NCBI RefSeq assembly: GCF_009795715.1
Contig: NZ_WTCR01000001.1
Coordinates: forward strand, 372,001 to 436,000
DNA length: 64,000 nucleotides
Source of the DNA: Labilibaculum euxinicum
GTDB lineage: Bacteria > Bacteroidota > Bacteroidia > Bacteroidales > Marinifilaceae
Direction: 5' to 3'
Each line of letters starts with the position of its first letter. The stretch's first letter is position 1. Made by a program: the position numbers and the translations under genes. The notes under the pieces are model-generated. The model searched no databases, had not been told where the DNA came from, and worked only from the letters and a program-made list of their open reading frames with translations. Below are positions 24,076 to 37,027 of this stretch, piece by piece.

Positions 24076-25551
24076 ATGATTACATTTTTAAGCGCAATCT
24101 TGGCATTAATACTTGGATACATTTTCTATGGTAAATTTATCGAACAAGTTTTCGGTGCTGATGACACAATTAAAACTCCAGCTGTTAGACTGGAAGACGG
24201 TGTTGATTTTATCCCCATGCCAACCTGGAAAATGTTTACCATTCAATTTCTAAACATTGCAGGTTTGGGGCCAATTTTTGGAGCTATTTTAGGAGCCATG
24301 TATGGACCCATTGCATATATTTGGATTGTTTTAGGATGTATATTTATGGGAGCCAGCCATGATTATTTTTCAGGTATGCTTTCCATTCGGAGCGAAGGAG
24401 CCAGCCTTCCTGAGATTGTTGGTAAACATTTAGGCTCCGGCATTCAAAATTTTATACGGATTTTCACAATCTTACTACTCTTATTTGTTGGTGTGGCTTT
24501 CGTAACCGGTCCTGCAGGATTACTCACTGATTTTACCGGAGGTGGTCTAAACTGGTGGCTTTATGGAATATTCGCATATTATCTTCTTGCTACTCTACTG
24601 CCAATTAATAAAATTATCGGTAAAATTTATCCTCTTTTTGGATTCGCATTGTTGCTGATGGCAGTAAGTATAGCTGGTATAATGATTTTCAAAAGTGCAA
24701 CAGGAGCTTTAATATTGAATGAGATATCATTTGGAGAATTAAAAAATCTTCATGTAAATCCCACACAGAATATACTATATCCAATGATGTTTATCGTAAT
24801 TTCCTGTGGTGCCATTTCAGGATTTCATTCCACCCAATCACCAATGATGGCCCGCTGTATGAAAAAGGAAAGTTTTGGGCGACCTGTATTTTATGGAGCG
24901 ATGATTGCAGAAGGAATCGTTGCTATTATTTGGGCTACTGCGGCCATGAACTTCTTTGGTAATACCGGTGAATTAAATTATACAATCTCTTCCGGCCACA
25001 ATCCTGCCTGGATTGTTAATGAAATATGCAATACCTGGCTGGGAAAAACGGGAGCAATATTTGCAATTATTGGAGTAATTGCTTGCCCTATTACAACCGG
25101 TGACACCGCATTTCGAAGTGCCCGGCTTACAATAGCTGATATCTTTAACTACAATCAAAAATCGATAAAAAACAGATTGTTAGTATCGATACCTCTATTC
25201 ACTCTTGGATTTATACTGTCTCAACTTGAGTTTTCTACCATTTGGAAATATCTGGGTTTATCCAACCAAATTCTTTCTATGGTTATGTTATGGACAGCCG
25301 CTGTATATTTGGCTAAAAAAGGCAAAAATCATCTACTCCTTAGTATTCCAGCCTTATTTATGACTGCAATATGCTTTACCTATTTATTAGTTGCACCAAA
25401 CAAAAATGGAGGCCTTGCAATAGACTCACAATTAGGAATTCTGCTAGGAATATTCATAGCAAGTTCAATATTTATCTGGTTTCTTGTTCACAGCAATCAA
25501 AAATCAATAAAAAATAAAACAACTAGTGTTACTACAAGCCAAATCAAATGA
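24076..25551 (+). CDS. cstA: CstA-family carbon starvation / peptide or pyruvate transporter
   Basis: A 491-residue polytopic membrane protein with about 12-14 hydrophobic segments. The CstA signature is visible in FLNIAGLGPIFGAILGAMYG, GASHDYFSGMLSIRSEG, SGFHSTQSPMMARC and TTGDTAFRSARLTIAD. It is shorter than the roughly 700-residue E. coli CstA but of the length usual for Bacteroidota and Clostridia. Family members import peptides or pyruvate. A peptide role would fit the DPP11 peptidase in the same window, but this is inference. It is a single-gene unit ended by a strong hairpin. Confidence 0.88.
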   Translation: MITFLSAILALILGYIFYGKFIEQVFGADDTIKTPAVRLEDGVDFIPMPTWKMFTIQFLNIAGLGPIFGAILGAMYGPIAYIWIVLGCIFMGASHDYFSGMLSIRSEGASLPEIVGKHLGSGIQNFIRIFTILLLLFVGVAFVTGPAGLLTDFTGGGLNWWLYGIFAYYLLATLLPINKIIGKIYPLFGFALLLMAVSIAGIMIFKSATGALILNEISFGELKNLHVNPTQNILYPMMFIVISCGAISGFHSTQSPMMARCMKKESFGRPVFYGAMIAEGIVAIIWATAAMNFFGNTGELNYTISSGHNPAWIVNEICNTWLGKTGAIFAIIGVIACPITTGDTAFRSARLTIADIFNYNQKSIKNRLLVSIPLFTLGFILSQLEFSTIWKYLGLSNQILSMVMLWTAAVYLAKKGKNHLLLSIPALFMTAICFTYLLVAPNKNGGLAIDSQLGILLGIFIASSIFIWFLVHSNQKSIKNKTTSVTTSQIK

Positions 25552-25552
25552 C

Positions 25553-25585
25553 AAAAACCGGAAAACAGCAGCTGTTTTCCGGTTC
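25553..25585. terminator. Bidirectional terminator between convergent cstA and DUF3467 genes
   Basis: AACCGGAAAACAGC and its complement pair around a minimal loop (stem about 13 bp). The minus-strand side has five T residues and the plus-strand side only TT, so termination is probably stronger for the rpoBC-DUF3467 side. Confidence 0.7.
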
Positions 25586-25602
25586 AAATTAATTTATCAC
25601 TT

Positions 25603-25926
25603 CTAGGCCTCACCTGTAGGACCAAACCCCATAGGCATTACAGTACCTTGTGATCCGTGGTTTTCTTCAATTTTTATCGCTCCATGAAGCGATTCAAATT
25701 TTCGAATATTATCTTGTAAAGCCAGCATCAGTCTCTTTGCATGTTCTGGTGTAAGTATAATTCGTGATTTAACATCAGCTTTTGGAATTCCCGGCATAAT
25801 TCTCACAAAATCTACAACAAATTCTGAACTGGAATGAGTTATTACGGCAAGGTTTGAATAAGTTCCCTGAGCAACATCTTCCTTCAATTGAATATCTATT
25901 TGATTAGATTGTTTTTTATCGTTCAT
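25603..25926 (-). CDS. DUF3467 domain-containing protein
   Basis: A 107-residue protein with the DUF3467 core: EGTYSNLA-like start (QGTYSNLAVITHSSSEFVVDF), RIMPGIPKADVKSRIILTPEHAKRL, and a Gly-rich tail. It is the usual gene downstream of rpoC in Bacteroidota. Function unknown. A terminator at 26005-26036 separates it from rpoC, so it may be transcribed by read-through or from its own promoter. Confidence 0.88.
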   Translation of the reverse strand: MNDKKQSNQIDIQLKEDVAQGTYSNLAVITHSSSEFVVDFVRIMPGIPKADVKSRIILTPEHAKRLMLALQDNIRKFESLHGAIKIEENHGSQGTVMPMGFGPTGEA

Positions 25927-26004
25927 GATTGTTTTTTATAATTAAAAAATTTGTCTTCCTGCTAAATTATGAAAATATTCCCTATTCCGATTAAATAGAT
26001 AAAC

Positions 26005-26036
26005 AAAAAGGGTGTTTTCAAATTGAAAACACCCTT
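26005..26036 (-). terminator. Terminator after rpoC
   Basis: AAGGGTGTTTTCAA pairs perfectly with its complement across a very small loop. Five T residues follow on the minus strand, 21 nt after the rpoC stop. Confidence 0.75.
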
Positions 26037-26056
26037 TATATAACTTAGAGTAACTC

Positions 26057-29000
26057 TTAATATTCTCTAGACTTAGAATCTAACAGTTTTTCGTATTCAG
26101 CTTTTGCGCCAACAACAATATCCCTGTACTCTCGTAAACCAGTACCTGCAGGAATAAGATGACCACAAATAACATTCTCTTTCAAACCTTCAAGATTATC
26201 AATTTTACCGCTAATTGCAGCTTCATTAAGAACTTTAGTTGTTTCCTGGAAAGAAGCAGCTGAGATAAAACTCTTAGTCTGAAGAGCAGCACGGGTAATA
26301 CCTTGCAGAATCTGAGTAGAAGTTGCAGGAATTGCATCACGAGCGTCAACAAGTTTCAAATCTCTTCTTCTCAATACTGAGTTAACATCTCTCAGTTTCC
26401 TGGAAGTAACAATCATTCCTGGTTTCAATTCTTCAGAATCCCCTCCATCAACAACAACTTTCTTACCGAAAATTTCATCATTTTCTTCCATGATAGCCAT
26501 TTTATCGATAATTTGTTTTTCAAGGAATCTTGTATCCCCTTGGTCATCGATAATTACCTTACGCATCATCTGACGAACGATAATTTCAAAGTGCTTGTCG
26601 TTAATCTTCACACCCTGCATACGGTATACATCCTGAACTTCATTCACGATATATTCCTGTACTTTGGTTGGTCCTTTAATCGCAAGAATATCGGCAGGAG
26701 TTGTTGCACCATCAGATAATGGAGTTCCAGCTCTTACATAATCGTTCTCCTGCACAAGAATTTGTCTTGAAAGTGGTACTAAATACTTTCTAACATCTTC
26801 TCCTTTGGTTGTAACGATAACTTCACGATTACCACGCTTAATTTTTCCAAAACTAATCTCTCCATCAACCTCTGAAACTACAGCAGGATTAGAAGGATTA
26901 CGTGCCTCGAACAACTCAGTCACCCTTGGAAGTCCACCGGTGATATCACCAGCTTTACCAACAGCTCTTGGAATTTTAACCAACGACTGACCTGCCAAAA
27001 CCATTTCACCTTCAGAAACAGAAACGTGAGCACCTACTGGTAAATTGTACGATTTTAAAACATCCCCTTTGGAATTTAAAATCTTAACCCCGGCATTTTT
27101 CGTTTTATCTTTTGATTCTATTACTACTTTTTCAGCAAAACCTGTTGCCTCATCAGATTCCTGACTGAAAGTAATCCCTTCAATCAAATTATCAAATGAA
27201 ACTTTTCCTGAAAACTCAGTAATGATCATTGCATTGTATGGATCCCACTCACAAAGAAGATCGTCTATCTTAACATCCTGACCATCTTTAATGTACAATT
27301 TAGATCCGTATGGTATTGTATGTGTAGTTAATGTAATATTGGTACTTCTATCAACAATACGTAATTCAGCCAAACGACCGATAACGACATCGTACTTTTT
27401 ATTGTCTTCACTTTTGTACTCAACAGTACGTAACTCATCAAACACAGCGTAACCATTGTATTTAGATACAACAGAATTCTCTGCGGAAGTGTTACCTGCT
27501 GTACCCCCAACGTGGAAAGTACGAAGCGTAAGCTGTGTTCCCGGTTCTCCAATAGACTGAGCTGCAATAACACCAACAGCTTCACCTTTTTGAACGGCTA
27601 TACCTGTAGCTAAATTACGCCCATAACATTTCGCACATGCACCTCGTTTAGATTCACATGTTAAAACTGAACGAATCTCAACTTTTTCAATTGGAGAATT
27701 TTCAATTACTTGAGCAATCTCTTCAGTAATTTCAACACCTGCCCCAACAATTAATTCTCCTGAAATAGGATTGAAAATATCATGAACTGTAGTCCGACCA
27801 AGAATTCTCTCAGTTAATGAAGCTACAACTTCTTCTTGATTCATAATCGCAGAAGTAGTCAAACCACGTAAGGTTCCACAATCCTCTTCATTGATAATAA
27901 CATCTTGTGCTACATCAACCAAACGACGGGTTAAGTATCCAGCATCCGCAGTTTTTAGAGCCGTATCCGCCAAACCTTTACGAGCACCGTGAGTTGAAAT
28001 AAAGTATTCAAGAACTGACAAACCTTCCTTAAAGTTAGAAAGAATTGGATTCTCAATAATCTGACCTCCTGTAGCACCGGATTTTTGTGGCTTAGCCATC
28101 AATCCCCTCATACCACCAAGCTGACGAATCTGTTCTCTAGATCCACGAGCTCCTGAGTCAAGCATCATATAAACAGAGTTGAATCCCTGATTATCATCAG
28201 CCAACTGAGTCATCAAAGTTTGAGTAAGGTTCGCATTAACATGCGTCCAAATATCAATAATCTGATTGTAACGTTCATTATTCGTAATAAAACCCATGTT
28301 GTAGTTACTCAACACCTCTTCTACCTGAGCATAACCATCAGCTACTAAAGCCTCTTTTTCTTCAGGTACCGTAACATCAGAAAGGTTAAATGATAATCCT
28401 CCTTCAAAAGCTTTAAGATATCCCAGATCTTTAATATCATCAAGGAAGTTGGCACAAGCATGTACACCACATTTCTTGAAAATAAATCCAATAATATCTC
28501 TTAGTGCTTTTTTAGTAATCAATTGATTAATAAAACCTGCTCCAAGAGGAGTTGCTTCATTCAAAATGATTCTACCGATGGTTGTTTCAACTGTTGTATC
28601 AACTAATTCATCGTTCTCATTTAGATCTTTAACTTTTACTTTAATCTGACTGTGAAGATCAACTGCTTTTTCATTGTAAGCAATCATCGCTTCTTCTGCT
28701 GAGTAAAAACTTAATCCTTCCCCTTTGCCACCTTTTCGTGCCTTGGTAATGTAATACAATCCAAGTACCATATCCTGAGAAGGAACAGTTACCGGTGCAC
28801 CATTAGCAGGGTTCAAAATATTGTGAGAACACAACATCAGCATTTGGGCTTCCAAAATAGCTTCATTACCTAAAGGCAAATGAACCGCCATCTGGTCACC
28901 ATCAAAATCCGCATTAAAACCAGTACACGCTAAAGGATGCAAACGAATTGCTTTCCCTTCAATCAGCTTAGGCTGAAATGATTGAATACCTAAACGGTGA

Positions 29001-30322
29001 AGAGTAGGAGCACGGTTAAGAAGAACCGGATGTCCTTTTAGTACATTCTCCAGAATGTCCCAAACAACAGGATCTTTACGATCAACAATCTTCTTCGCCG
29101 ACTTTACTGTTTTTACGATACCGCGTTCGATCAATTTTCGAATAACAAATGGCTTATAAAGCTCAGCCGCCATATCTTTAGGCAAACCGCATTCGTGCAT
29201 TTTCAAATCAGGTCCAACAACAATTACCGAACGTGCAGAGTAATCTACACGCTTACCCAATAAGTTTTGACGGAAACGACCTTGCTTACCTTTCAATGAA
29301 TCTGAAAGTGATTTAAGCGGACGGTTGTTTTCAGTCTTAACTGCATTTGATTTACGTGAATTATCAAATAATGAATCAACAGCTTCCTGAAGCATACGCT
29401 TCTCATTTCGAAGAATTACTTCGGGTGCTTTGATTTCGATAAGTCTTTTTAAACGATTGTTACGGATGATAACTCTTCTGTACAAATCATTCAAATCGGA
29501 AGTTGCAAAACGACCACCATCCAATGGAACCAAAGGACGCAATTCCGGTGGAATTACAGGAACAACTTTAACAATCATCCATTCAGGACGATTTACTCCT
29601 TGTGATTCTCGGAAAGACTCAGTAACCTGAAGTCTTTTTAAAGCTTCATTTTTACGTTGCTGAGAAGTTTCAGTATTTGCTTTATGACGCAAATCATAAG
29701 AAAGAGCGTCTAGATCCAAACGGGCTAAAAGGCTAAATAAAGCGTTAGCACCCATTTGAGCAATGAATTTATTTGGATCATCATCATCAAGATGCTGTTG
29801 ATCTGCAGGTAGTTCATCAATAATATCAAGATATTCCTCTTCTGTAAGGAAATCAAGGTATTTAATTCCGTCAGCCGCTTTAATTCCGGCATTAATTACT
29901 ACGTATCTTTCGTAGTAAATAATAGAATCAAGCTTTTTAGTAGGTAAACCCAAAAGGTAACCTATTTTATTTGGCAACGACTTAAAATACCAAATGTGGG
30001 CAACAGGTACGACCAATTGAATGTGTCCCATTCGCTCACGTCTAACCTTTTTCTCGGTTACCTCAACACCACATCGGTCACAAACAATTCCTCTGTATCG
30101 GATTCGTTTGTATTTACCACAATGGCACTCATAATCTTTTACAGGACCGAAAATTCTTTCACAGAATAATCCGTCGCGTTCTGGCTTATAAGTACGATAG
30201 TTGATGGTTTCAGGCTTTAAAACTTCACCGCTGGATCTTTCTAAGATCTCTTCCGGAGAAGCGAGACTGATAGAGATTTTTGTAAAACTACTCTTTACTT
30301 TGTTATCTCTTCTGAATGCCAT
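26057..30322 (-). CDS. rpoC: DNA-directed RNA polymerase subunit beta'
   Basis: 1421 residues, full length for Bacteroidota. The catalytic Mg-binding motif [15 protein letters not shown] is intact. The N-terminal zinc-binding cysteines ([23 protein letters not shown]) and the second zinc site ([16 protein letters not shown]) are present. It lies 81 nt downstream of rpoB and is the largest gene of the window. Confidence 0.98.
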   Translation of the reverse strand: MAFRRDNKVKSSFTKISISLASPEEILERSSGEVLKPETINYRTYKPERDGLFCERIFGPVKDYECHCGKYKRIRYRGIVCDRCGVEVTEKKVRRERMGHIQLVVPVAHIWYFKSLPNKIGYLLGLPTKKLDSIIYYERYVVINAGIKAADGIKYLDFLTEEEYLDIIDELPADQQHLDDDDPNKFIAQMGANALFSLLARLDLDALSYDLRHKANTETSQQRKNEALKRLQVTESFRESQGVNRPEWMIVKVVPVIPPELRPLVPLDGGRFATSDLNDLYRRVIIRNNRLKRLIEIKAPEVILRNEKRMLQEAVDSLFDNSRKSNAVKTENNRPLKSLSDSLKGKQGRFRQNLLGKRVDYSARSVIVVGPDLKMHECGLPKDMAAELYKPFVIRKLIERGIVKTVKSAKKIVDRKDPVVWDILENVLKGHPVLLNRAPTLHRLGIQSFQPKLIEGKAIRLHPLACTGFNADFDGDQMAVHLPLGNEAILEAQMLMLCSHNILNPANGAPVTVPSQDMVLGLYYITKARKGGKGEGLSFYSAEEAMIAYNEKAVDLHSQIKVKVKDLNENDELVDTTVETTIGRIILNEATPLGAGFINQLITKKALRDIIGFIFKKCGVHACANFLDDIKDLGYLKAFEGGLSFNLSDVTVPEEKEALVADGYAQVEEVLSNYNMGFITNNERYNQIIDIWTHVNANLTQTLMTQLADDNQGFNSVYMMLDSGARGSREQIRQLGGMRGLMAKPQKSGATGGQIIENPILSNFKEGLSVLEYFISTHGARKGLADTALKTADAGYLTRRLVDVAQDVIINEEDCGTLRGLTTSAIMNQEEVVASLTERILGRTTVHDIFNPISGELIVGAGVEITEEIAQVIENSPIEKVEIRSVLTCESKRGACAKCYGRNLATGIAVQKGEAVGVIAAQSIGEPGTQLTLRTFHVGGTAGNTSAENSVVSKYNGYAVFDELRTVEYKSEDNKKYDVVIGRLAELRIVDRSTNITLTTHTIPYGSKLYIKDGQDVKIDDLLCEWDPYNAMIITEFSGKVSFDNLIEGITFSQESDEATGFAEKVVIESKDKTKNAGVKILNSKGDVLKSYNLPVGAHVSVSEGEMVLAGQSLVKIPRAVGKAGDITGGLPRVTELFEARNPSNPAVVSEVDGEISFGKIKRGNREVIVTTKGEDVRKYLVPLSRQILVQENDYVRAGTPLSDGATTPADILAIKGPTKVQEYIVNEVQDVYRMQGVKINDKHFEIIVRQMMRKVIIDDQGDTRFLEKQIIDKMAIMEENDEIFGKKVVVDGGDSEELKPGMIVTSRKLRDVNSVLRRRDLKLVDARDAIPATSTQILQGITRAALQTKSFISAASFQETTKVLNEAAISGKIDNLEGLKENVICGHLIPAGTGLREYRDIVVGAKAEYEKLLDSKSREY

Positions 30323-30403
30323 ATGTTGAAAATTAGGAAATTAACAATTTTGTTTCAAGCAAGGCGAATGCCGGGAAACCCAACATTCGCTTTATAATAA
30401 GGC

Positions 30404-33400
30404 TTATACTAATTTAACGCTCAACCCTAAACCTCTTAGTTCATGTAATAATACATTAAGAGATTCCGGTATTCCAGGACTAGGCATTGGATCACCCTTA
30501 ACAATAGCTTCATAAGCTTTCGCTCTACCCACTACATCATCCGACTTAACGGTAAGGATTTCCTGTAAGATATGAGCCGCACCAAAGGCCTCCAGAGCCC
30601 AAACCTCCATCTCTCCAAAACGCTGACCCCCAAACTGTGCCTTACCTCCTAGAGGTTGCTGGGTAATCAATGAATAAGGTCCGATAGAACGTGCATGCAT
30701 CTTATCATCAACCATGTGACCCAGTTTCAGCATGTAAATAATACCTACTGTTGCCGGCTGGTCAAATCTAAGTCCGGTACCACCATCGTGTAAATAAGCT
30801 TTACCAAAGGCTGGAACTCCAGCTCTATCAGTATATTCAGTTATTTCATCCAGAGTTGCCCCGTCAAAAATAGGAGTAGCAAATTTCAATCCAAGTTCTT
30901 TACCTGCCCAACCTAGTACAGTTTCAAACACCTGACCAAGGTTCATACGAGATGGCACACCTAATGGATTTAAACAAATATCCACCGTAGTTCCGTCTTC
31001 AAGGAAAGGCATATCTTCTTCACGTACTACACGTGACACAATACCTTTATTTCCATGTCGACCTGCCATTTTATCACCAATTTGGAGTTTACGCTTCTTA
31101 GCTACATAAACTTTAGCCATCTGAATAATACCAGCAGGCATTTCATCTCCAATGGTAACATTATATTTCTTACGCTTATTAGCACCCTGAAGTTCTTTGT
31201 ACTTAATGATGTAATTGTGCAGTAATTTCTTAATTGTATCGTTCTTATCTTTATCGGTAGTCCACTTACTAGGATTAATTTCCAAGTAGTTGATATCCAT
31301 CAAAAGCTTCTGAGTAAACTTAACTCCCTTAGTAATTACATCAACGTTTAAGTAATCCTTAACCCCTTGAGACGTTTTTCCATTTACCAGAACAAACAAT
31401 TTATCTACCAATCGAATCTTTAACTCATGAATCTGATTAGCAAGTTCTTCATCCAATTTAGCAATTAACGGCTTATCGGATTGCTTGGATTTACGATCTC
31501 GCATTGAACGGGAAAACAACTTCTTGTTGATAATTACACCTCGTAATGAAGGAGAAGCTTTCAATGAAGCATCTTTTACATCACCAGCCTTATCACCAAA
31601 AATAGCACGAAGTAATTTTTCTTCCGGAGAAGGGTCAGACTCACCTTTTGGAGTAATCTTACCAATTAATATATCTCCAGGCTCAACTGTAGCTCCAATA
31701 CGAATCAATCCATTCTCATCAAGATTTCGTGTTGCTTCTTCACTAACATTAGGAATATCAGAGGTTAACTCTTCCATACCCCGTTTAGTATCACGAACTT
31801 CCAGTGTGTACTCATCAACGTGAACCGAAGTAAATACATCATCCTTAACAATTCGCTCCGAAATTACAATCGCATCCTCATAGTTGTAACCTTTCCAAGG
31901 CATAAATGCCACTTTAAGATTACGGCCTAAAGCAAGTTCACCTAATTGAGTCGCATATCCCTGAGTAAGAATCTGACCAGCAACAACTCGATCGCCCTTA
32001 GCCACAATCGGCTTAAGATCCATCGTTGTTCCCTGGTTGGTTTTGCCATATTTCGGAAGTAAATAAGTTTTACTATTTCCTTCAAAACTCACAAAAACCT
32101 CTTCCTCTGAACGTTCGTAATCAATTACAATTTTTGTTGCATCAACAAATTCAATTACTCCATCCCCTTCGGCACAAATCTGAGTTCTTGAATCTCTTAC
32201 AAGATTCGCCTCTAAACCTGTTCCAACAATAGGTGATTCAGGATTAATAACCGGTACAGCCTGACGCATCATATTAGATCCCATCAAAGCACGGTTAGCA
32301 TCATCATGCTCAAGGAATGGAATTAAAGAAGCTGCGATAGATGCAATTTGATTAGGAGCAACGTCCATCAAATTCAGCTTATGAACTTCCTCAAAAGGGA
32401 AATCACCATCCATACGGGATTTTGCTTTTGCATTAACAAAAGATCCATCATCATTTATAGGTGCATTTGCCTGAGCAATTATTAACCCTTCTTCTTCTTC
32501 CGCCGATAAATAATTTATTCCTTCAAGAGATAAATCAACCTTTCCATCTACAACCTTACGGTATGGAGTCTCAATAAATCCAAGATTATTAATCTTTGCG
32601 TAAACACACAAAGACGAAATCAGACCAATATTTGGTCCCTCAGGAGTTTCAATAGGACATAAACGTCCATAATGAGTATAGTGTACATCTCGAACCTCAA
32701 AACCTGCTCTTTCACGGGAAAGACCACCTGGTCCAAGTGCTGACATTCTTCTTTTGTGTGTTATCTCAGCCAATGGATTCGTTTGATCCATGAATTGAGA
32801 TAAAGCATTTGTTCCAAAAAAGGAATTAATTACAGAAGATAATGTTTTTGAATTAATCAAATCAATTGGAGTAAACACCTCATTGTCACGAACATTCATT
32901 CTTTCACGAATAGTACGGGCCATACGGGCTAAACCAACACCGAATTGAGTATGAAGTTGTTCTCCAACAGTACGAACACGACGATTACTAAGATGATCAA
33001 TATCATCAACATCAGTACGTGCATTCAATAATTTTATTAAATACTTGATAATTTCAATAATATCCTCCTTGGTTAATACCTTAGTATCATTAGCCGTATT
33101 TAGGCCTAATTTTTTATTGATACGGTATCTACCAACGTCACCTAAATCATAACGCTTGTCAGAGAAAAATAATTTATCAATTACGTCACGGGCTGTAGCC
33201 TCATCTGGTGGCTCAGAATTCCTTAACTGACGATAAATGTGAAGAACTGCTTCTTTTTCAGAGTTACAAGGATCTTTCTGCAAAGTATTATAAATAATTG
33301 CATAATCGGCAAGATTTTGCTCCTCTTTATGCAATAAAATAGTCTTTGCACCTGACTCAAGAATTTCTTCTATATGTTCTGGTTCAAGTATGGTCTCACG

Positions 33401-34216
33401 ATCTATAATGACCTCGTTACGTTCAATAGATACAACCTCTCCTGTATCTTCATCCACAAAGTCTTCAATCCACGACTTAAGAACACGGGCGGCAAGTTTA
33501 CGACCTACAATTTTTTTGAGTCCGGTTTTAGAAACTTTAATTTCATCAGCCAGATCAAAAATTTCTAAAATTTCTTTATCACTTTCATAACCAATTGCAC
33601 GTAACAATGTAGTTACAGGAAGTTTTTTCTTACGATCTATGTAAGCAAACATGACATTATTAATGTCAGTTGCAAACTCAATCCAAGAACCTTTAAATGG
33701 AATAATTCTGGCAGAATATAACTTGGTTCCGTTAGCGTGTACACTTTGTCCAAAGAACACACCAGGTGAACGGTGAAGTTGAGAAACAACAACACGTTCT
33801 GCTCCGTTAACCACGAAAGTACCCTTTTCCGTCATATAAGGAACTGTTCCAAGATATACATCCTGAATCACAGTATCAAAATCCTCATGTTCTGGATCGG
33901 TACAGTAAAGTTTTAGCTTTGCTTTTAGTGGAACACTATAAGTTAAGCCTCTTTCGATACATTCTTCGATTGCGTAGCGGGGTGGATCAACAAAATAGTC
34001 GAGAAACTCCAATACGAAATTATTTCTAGTATCAGTAATTGGGAAATTCTCACTAAATACCTTAAATAATCCTTCGTTCTTTCTTTTCTCCGGGGTAGTT
34101 TCCAGCTGAAAAAAGTCTTGAAAAGATTTTAATTGAACCTCCAAAAAATCAGGATATGCAAGCTGATTTTTATTTGAAGTAAAACTAATTCTTTGACTAA
34201 TTGTATTTGAAGACAT
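30404..34216 (-). CDS. rpoB: DNA-directed RNA polymerase subunit beta
   Basis: 1270 residues. The rifampicin-region segment reads [40 protein letters not shown], with wild-type-like residues at the usual resistance positions. The C-terminal [21 protein letters not shown] motif is present. An attenuator-like hairpin separates it from rplL. Confidence 0.98.
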   Translation of the reverse strand: MSSNTISQRISFTSNKNQLAYPDFLEVQLKSFQDFFQLETTPEKRKNEGLFKVFSENFPITDTRNNFVLEFLDYFVDPPRYAIEECIERGLTYSVPLKAKLKLYCTDPEHEDFDTVIQDVYLGTVPYMTEKGTFVVNGAERVVVSQLHRSPGVFFGQSVHANGTKLYSARIIPFKGSWIEFATDINNVMFAYIDRKKKLPVTTLLRAIGYESDKEILEIFDLADEIKVSKTGLKKIVGRKLAARVLKSWIEDFVDEDTGEVVSIERNEVIIDRETILEPEHIEEILESGAKTILLHKEEQNLADYAIIYNTLQKDPCNSEKEAVLHIYRQLRNSEPPDEATARDVIDKLFFSDKRYDLGDVGRYRINKKLGLNTANDTKVLTKEDIIEIIKYLIKLLNARTDVDDIDHLSNRRVRTVGEQLHTQFGVGLARMARTIRERMNVRDNEVFTPIDLINSKTLSSVINSFFGTNALSQFMDQTNPLAEITHKRRMSALGPGGLSRERAGFEVRDVHYTHYGRLCPIETPEGPNIGLISSLCVYAKINNLGFIETPYRKVVDGKVDLSLEGINYLSAEEEEGLIIAQANAPINDDGSFVNAKAKSRMDGDFPFEEVHKLNLMDVAPNQIASIAASLIPFLEHDDANRALMGSNMMRQAVPVINPESPIVGTGLEANLVRDSRTQICAEGDGVIEFVDATKIVIDYERSEEEVFVSFEGNSKTYLLPKYGKTNQGTTMDLKPIVAKGDRVVAGQILTQGYATQLGELALGRNLKVAFMPWKGYNYEDAIVISERIVKDDVFTSVHVDEYTLEVRDTKRGMEELTSDIPNVSEEATRNLDENGLIRIGATVEPGDILIGKITPKGESDPSPEEKLLRAIFGDKAGDVKDASLKASPSLRGVIINKKLFSRSMRDRKSKQSDKPLIAKLDEELANQIHELKIRLVDKLFVLVNGKTSQGVKDYLNVDVITKGVKFTQKLLMDINYLEINPSKWTTDKDKNDTIKKLLHNYIIKYKELQGANKRKKYNVTIGDEMPAGIIQMAKVYVAKKRKLQIGDKMAGRHGNKGIVSRVVREEDMPFLEDGTTVDICLNPLGVPSRMNLGQVFETVLGWAGKELGLKFATPIFDGATLDEITEYTDRAGVPAFGKAYLHDGGTGLRFDQPATVGIIYMLKLGHMVDDKMHARSIGPYSLITQQPLGGKAQFGGQRFGEMEVWALEAFGAAHILQEILTVKSDDVVGRAKAYEAIVKGDPMPSPGIPESLNVLLHELRGLGLSVKLV

Positions 34217-34255
34217 TTACTTAAAATTAATTGAACCTAAACGATAATAAACAAC

Positions 34256-34288
34256 AAAAAGGCTTAGAGTCCCGGTTAGGAACTCTAA
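34256..34288 (-). terminator. Attenuator-like hairpin between rplL and rpoB
   Basis: On the minus strand TTAGAGTTCC and GGGACTCTAA form a stem around TAACC, followed by GCC and TTTTTG. It lies about 33 nt after rplL and 40 nt before rpoB. A partial terminator at this place is known in enterobacteria; here it is inferred from structure only. Confidence 0.5.
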
Positions 34289-34322
34289 ACCAAAATAACC
34301 CTATATATAGGTTTTAGCGCTT

Positions 34323-34694
34323 CTATTTAAGTTCAACTTCAGCTCCAGCTTCTTCTAATTGTGCTTTTAGTGCTTCAGCTTCTTCCTTAGAAACTTTTTC
34401 TTTCAATGGAGCTGGTGCAGCATCAACTGCAGCTTTAGCTTCTTTTAATCCAAGACCAGTTAATTCCTTAACCAATTTCACAACAGCTAGTTTAGAACCA
34501 CCTGCTGATTTAAGAATTACATCGAATTCACTTTGTTCAGCAGCAGCTTCAGCACCACCTGCTGCAGGAGCAGCAACAGCAGCAGCAGCAGCTGGCTCAA
34601 TTCCGTACTCATCTTTCAAAATAGTAGCTAACTCACTTACTTCCTTAACAGTCAAATTAACTAATTCTTCTGCAAACTTTTTTAAATCTGCCAT
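34323..34694 (-). CDS. rplL: Ribosomal protein bL12 (L7/L12)
   Basis: 123 residues. The N-terminal dimerisation helix ([18 protein letters not shown]), an Ala/Gly-rich hinge ([13 protein letters not shown]) and the C-terminal factor-binding domain ([21 protein letters not shown]) are all visible. It forms the ribosomal stalk with uL10 encoded just upstream. Confidence 0.98.
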   Translation of the reverse strand: MADLKKFAEELVNLTVKEVSELATILKDEYGIEPAAAAAVAAPAAGGAEAAAEQSEFDVILKSAGGSKLAVVKLVKELTGLGLKEAKAAVDAAPAPLKEKVSKEEAEALKAQLEEAGAEVELK

Positions 34695-34731
34695 TTTCCT
34701 TCAGTTTTTAAAATTTAATTTACTAAATATA

Positions 34732-35250
34732 TTACTCTTTTTCTGAAAGTGTTTTCACAACACCAGCTAGGATATTCTTTCCTGATTCCAAGGAAGAAAT
34801 AACATTCTTGATTGGAGATTGAAGCAATGCAACGATATCACCAATAAGTTCTTCTTTAGATTTGATTGAACAAAGAGCATTCAACTCATTGTCTCCAATA
34901 TAAAGCGATTCTTCAACAAATGCCGCTTTCAGGATAGGTTTATCATGTCCCTTACGGAACTCTTTGATAAGCTTTGCAGGTAAATTTCCGGTTTCTGCCA
35001 ACATAAGAGAAGTAGATCCCTTAAGTGCTACATTTAAACCTTCAAAATCACCTTCTGCTTTTTCCAAAGCAATTCGAAGAAGTGTATTCTTCACTACAAC
35101 CAATTTTACTTCTTTTTCAAAACAAATTCTACGCAGAGAAGATGTTTTTTCTGCACTCATTCCTGAGATGTCAGTAAGATAAAAATGGTTTGAAGCGTTG
35201 ATTTCCTCCGTCAAGCTATCAATAATCTGAATTTTTTGTTCCCTTTTCAT
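34732..35250 (-). CDS. rplJ: Ribosomal protein uL10
   Basis: 172 residues with the N-terminal rRNA-binding domain (KREQKIQIIDSLTEEI, LRRICFEKEVKLVVVKNTLL) and the C-terminal bL12-binding helix (SGKNILAGVVKTLSE). It lies in the L11 operon order rplK-rplA-rplJ-rplL. Confidence 0.97.
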   Translation of the reverse strand: MKREQKIQIIDSLTEEINASNHFYLTDISGMSAEKTSSLRRICFEKEVKLVVVKNTLLRIALEKAEGDFEGLNVALKGSTSLMLAETGNLPAKLIKEFRKGHDKPILKAAFVEESLYIGDNELNALCSIKSKEELIGDIVALLQSPIKNVISSLESGKNILAGVVKTLSEKE

Positions 35251-35280
35251 GATTACTAAGGTCTTGATTAAAAATTAAAA

Positions 35281-35976
35281 TTAGTCAAGAATAGACTTGA
35301 CATCCACCTGAATACCAAGGCTCATTGTACTTGACAGGTATACACTCTTGATATAAGTTCCTTTGGCTGCAGAGGGCTTCAATTTATTGATCATGCCAAC
35401 AAATTCTTTAGCATTCTCATGAATTCTGTCTACATCAAAAGATACTTTACCAATGGATGAGTGAATAATACCATATTTATCGACCTTAAAATCAATCTTT
35501 CCAGCTTTCACTTCGGTAACTGCCTTAGCAATATCCATTGTTACAGTACCAGATTTAGGATTTGGCATCAAACCACGTGGTCCTAAAACTCGTCCTAAAG
35601 CACCAACTTTTGCCATAACAGTTGGCATGGTGATGATAACATCTATGTCAGTCCATCCTCCTTTGATCTTGGCAACATAATCGTCAAGGCCAACATGGTC
35701 AGCACCTGCAGCTCTGGCTTCTTCTTCCTTATCAGGAGTACAAAGAACCAGAACACGAACATTTTTACCAGTACCATGAGGAAGGGTAACAACACCACGA
35801 ACCATTTGGTTAGCTTTTCTTGGGTCAACTCCTAAGCGAACATCCATATCCATTGAGGCGTCAAATTTGGTGAAAGTAATCTCCTTAACCAACTTTGCTG
35901 CTTCGTCGATAGAATATAGCTTACCAGTCTCCACTTTCTCTGAAGCTAACTTACTATTTTTTGTTAGTTTACCCAT
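35281..35976 (-). CDS. rplA: Ribosomal protein uL1
   Basis: 231 residues. The L1 signature [23 protein letters not shown] is present, along with the [14 protein letters not shown]-terminal-domain segment. uL1 is the classical autoregulator of the L11 operon in other bacteria; I could not identify its mRNA binding site here. Confidence 0.97.
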   Translation of the reverse strand: MGKLTKNSKLASEKVETGKLYSIDEAAKLVKEITFTKFDASMDMDVRLGVDPRKANQMVRGVVTLPHGTGKNVRVLVLCTPDKEEEARAAGADHVGLDDYVAKIKGGWTDIDVIITMPTVMAKVGALGRVLGPRGLMPNPKSGTVTMDIAKAVTEVKAGKIDFKVDKYGIIHSSIGKVSFDVDRIHENAKEFVGMINKLKPSAAKGTYIKSVYLSSTMSLGIQVDVKSILD

Positions 35977-35996
35977 TTTACTTGCAGTATTTATAA

Positions 35997-36440
35997 TTAT
36001 TGATTAAGAGGATTATCACCACTAATAGTGACACCCATACTTCTTGCTGTTCCAGCAACCATACTCATGGCGCTTTCTAATTTAAAAGCATTCAAATCTT
36101 TCATCTTTCCTTCTGCTATCTCGCGAACTTGATCCCAGGAAATAGAACCAACCTTAACACGGTTTGATTCAGCAGAACCAGATTTTAATTTAGCAGCTTC
36201 CAGAATTTGAACAGCAACGGGAGGAGTTTTCGTAATAAATTCGAAAGAACTATCAGAATAAACTGTAATCACAACTGGAATTACTTTTCCAGCCTGATCT
36301 TGAGTTCTTGCATTGAATTGCTTACAAAAATCCATAATATTAACCCCTTTAGACCCTAATGCCGGTCCAACTGGGGGTGAAGGATTTGCAGCACCACCTT
36401 TGATCTGCAATTTTATTAATCCTGCAACTTCTTTAGCCAT
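35997..36440 (-). CDS. rplK: Ribosomal protein uL11
   Basis: 147 residues. The conserved [30 protein letters not shown] region binds the GTPase-associated 23S rRNA, and the C-terminal [11 protein letters not shown] ends as expected. It follows nusG by 23 nt. Confidence 0.97.
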   Translation of the reverse strand: MAKEVAGLIKLQIKGGAANPSPPVGPALGSKGVNIMDFCKQFNARTQDQAGKVIPVVITVYSDSSFEFITKTPPVAVQILEAAKLKSGSAESNRVKVGSISWDQVREIAEGKMKDLNAFKLESAMSMVAGTARSMGVTISGDNPLNQ

Positions 36441-36463
36441 AGCTTTCTTTTCTAAGGATTTAA

Positions 36464-37012
36464 TTATTCTTTTTCTACTTGCATGAAACTTAATTCAAGA
36501 GGAGTCTTTCTTCCGAAGATTTTAACCATAACTTTTAGTTTCTTCTTCTCAGCATTCACCTCTTCAATCACACCAGTAAAACCATTAAACGGTCCATCCG
36601 TTACCTTAATCATTTCTCCAACAAAATAAGGAATACTAATCTCCTCATCTTTACCGGATAATTCATCAACCTTTCCAAGAATACGATTCACTTCTGACAT
36701 TCGCATTGGTGTTGGGTCGCCGCCTTTAGTATCCCCCAGGAAGCCAATCACATTCGTGATACCACGAAGGATGTGAGGAATTTCGCCAACGAGCGCTGCT
36801 TCAATAAGAATATAGCCAGGCAAGAATATTCTTTCCTTGCTGATTTTCTTACCGTTGCGCACTTGAAATACTCTTTCGGTAGGAATTAGAACCTGTGATA
36901 CATACTCCTGCAGACCTAGATTAGAAATTTCACTATCAATATATTCTTTGACTTTCTTCTCTTTTCCTCCGACAGTCCTAAGAACATACCATTTTCTATC
37001 AATTTCAACCAT
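36464..37012 (-). CDS. nusG: Transcription termination/antitermination protein NusG
   Basis: 182 residues: the NGN domain begins [18 protein letters not shown], and the KOW domain lies at the end ([22 protein letters not shown]). It couples transcription with translation and Rho. It lies 15 nt after secE. Confidence 0.95.
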   Translation of the reverse strand: MVEIDRKWYVLRTVGGKEKKVKEYIDSEISNLGLQEYVSQVLIPTERVFQVRNGKKISKERIFLPGYILIEAALVGEIPHILRGITNVIGFLGDTKGGDPTPMRMSEVNRILGKVDELSGKDEEISIPYFVGEMIKVTDGPFNGFTGVIEEVNAEKKKLKVMVKIFGRKTPLELSFMQVEKE

Positions 37013-37027
37013 GTTTTCTTTCAGGAA

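Noticed and set aside
26057-34216. Many shadow frames on the plus strand opposite rpoB and rpoC
   Set aside because: They are antisense to well-conserved coding sequence and have no own start context or similarity.
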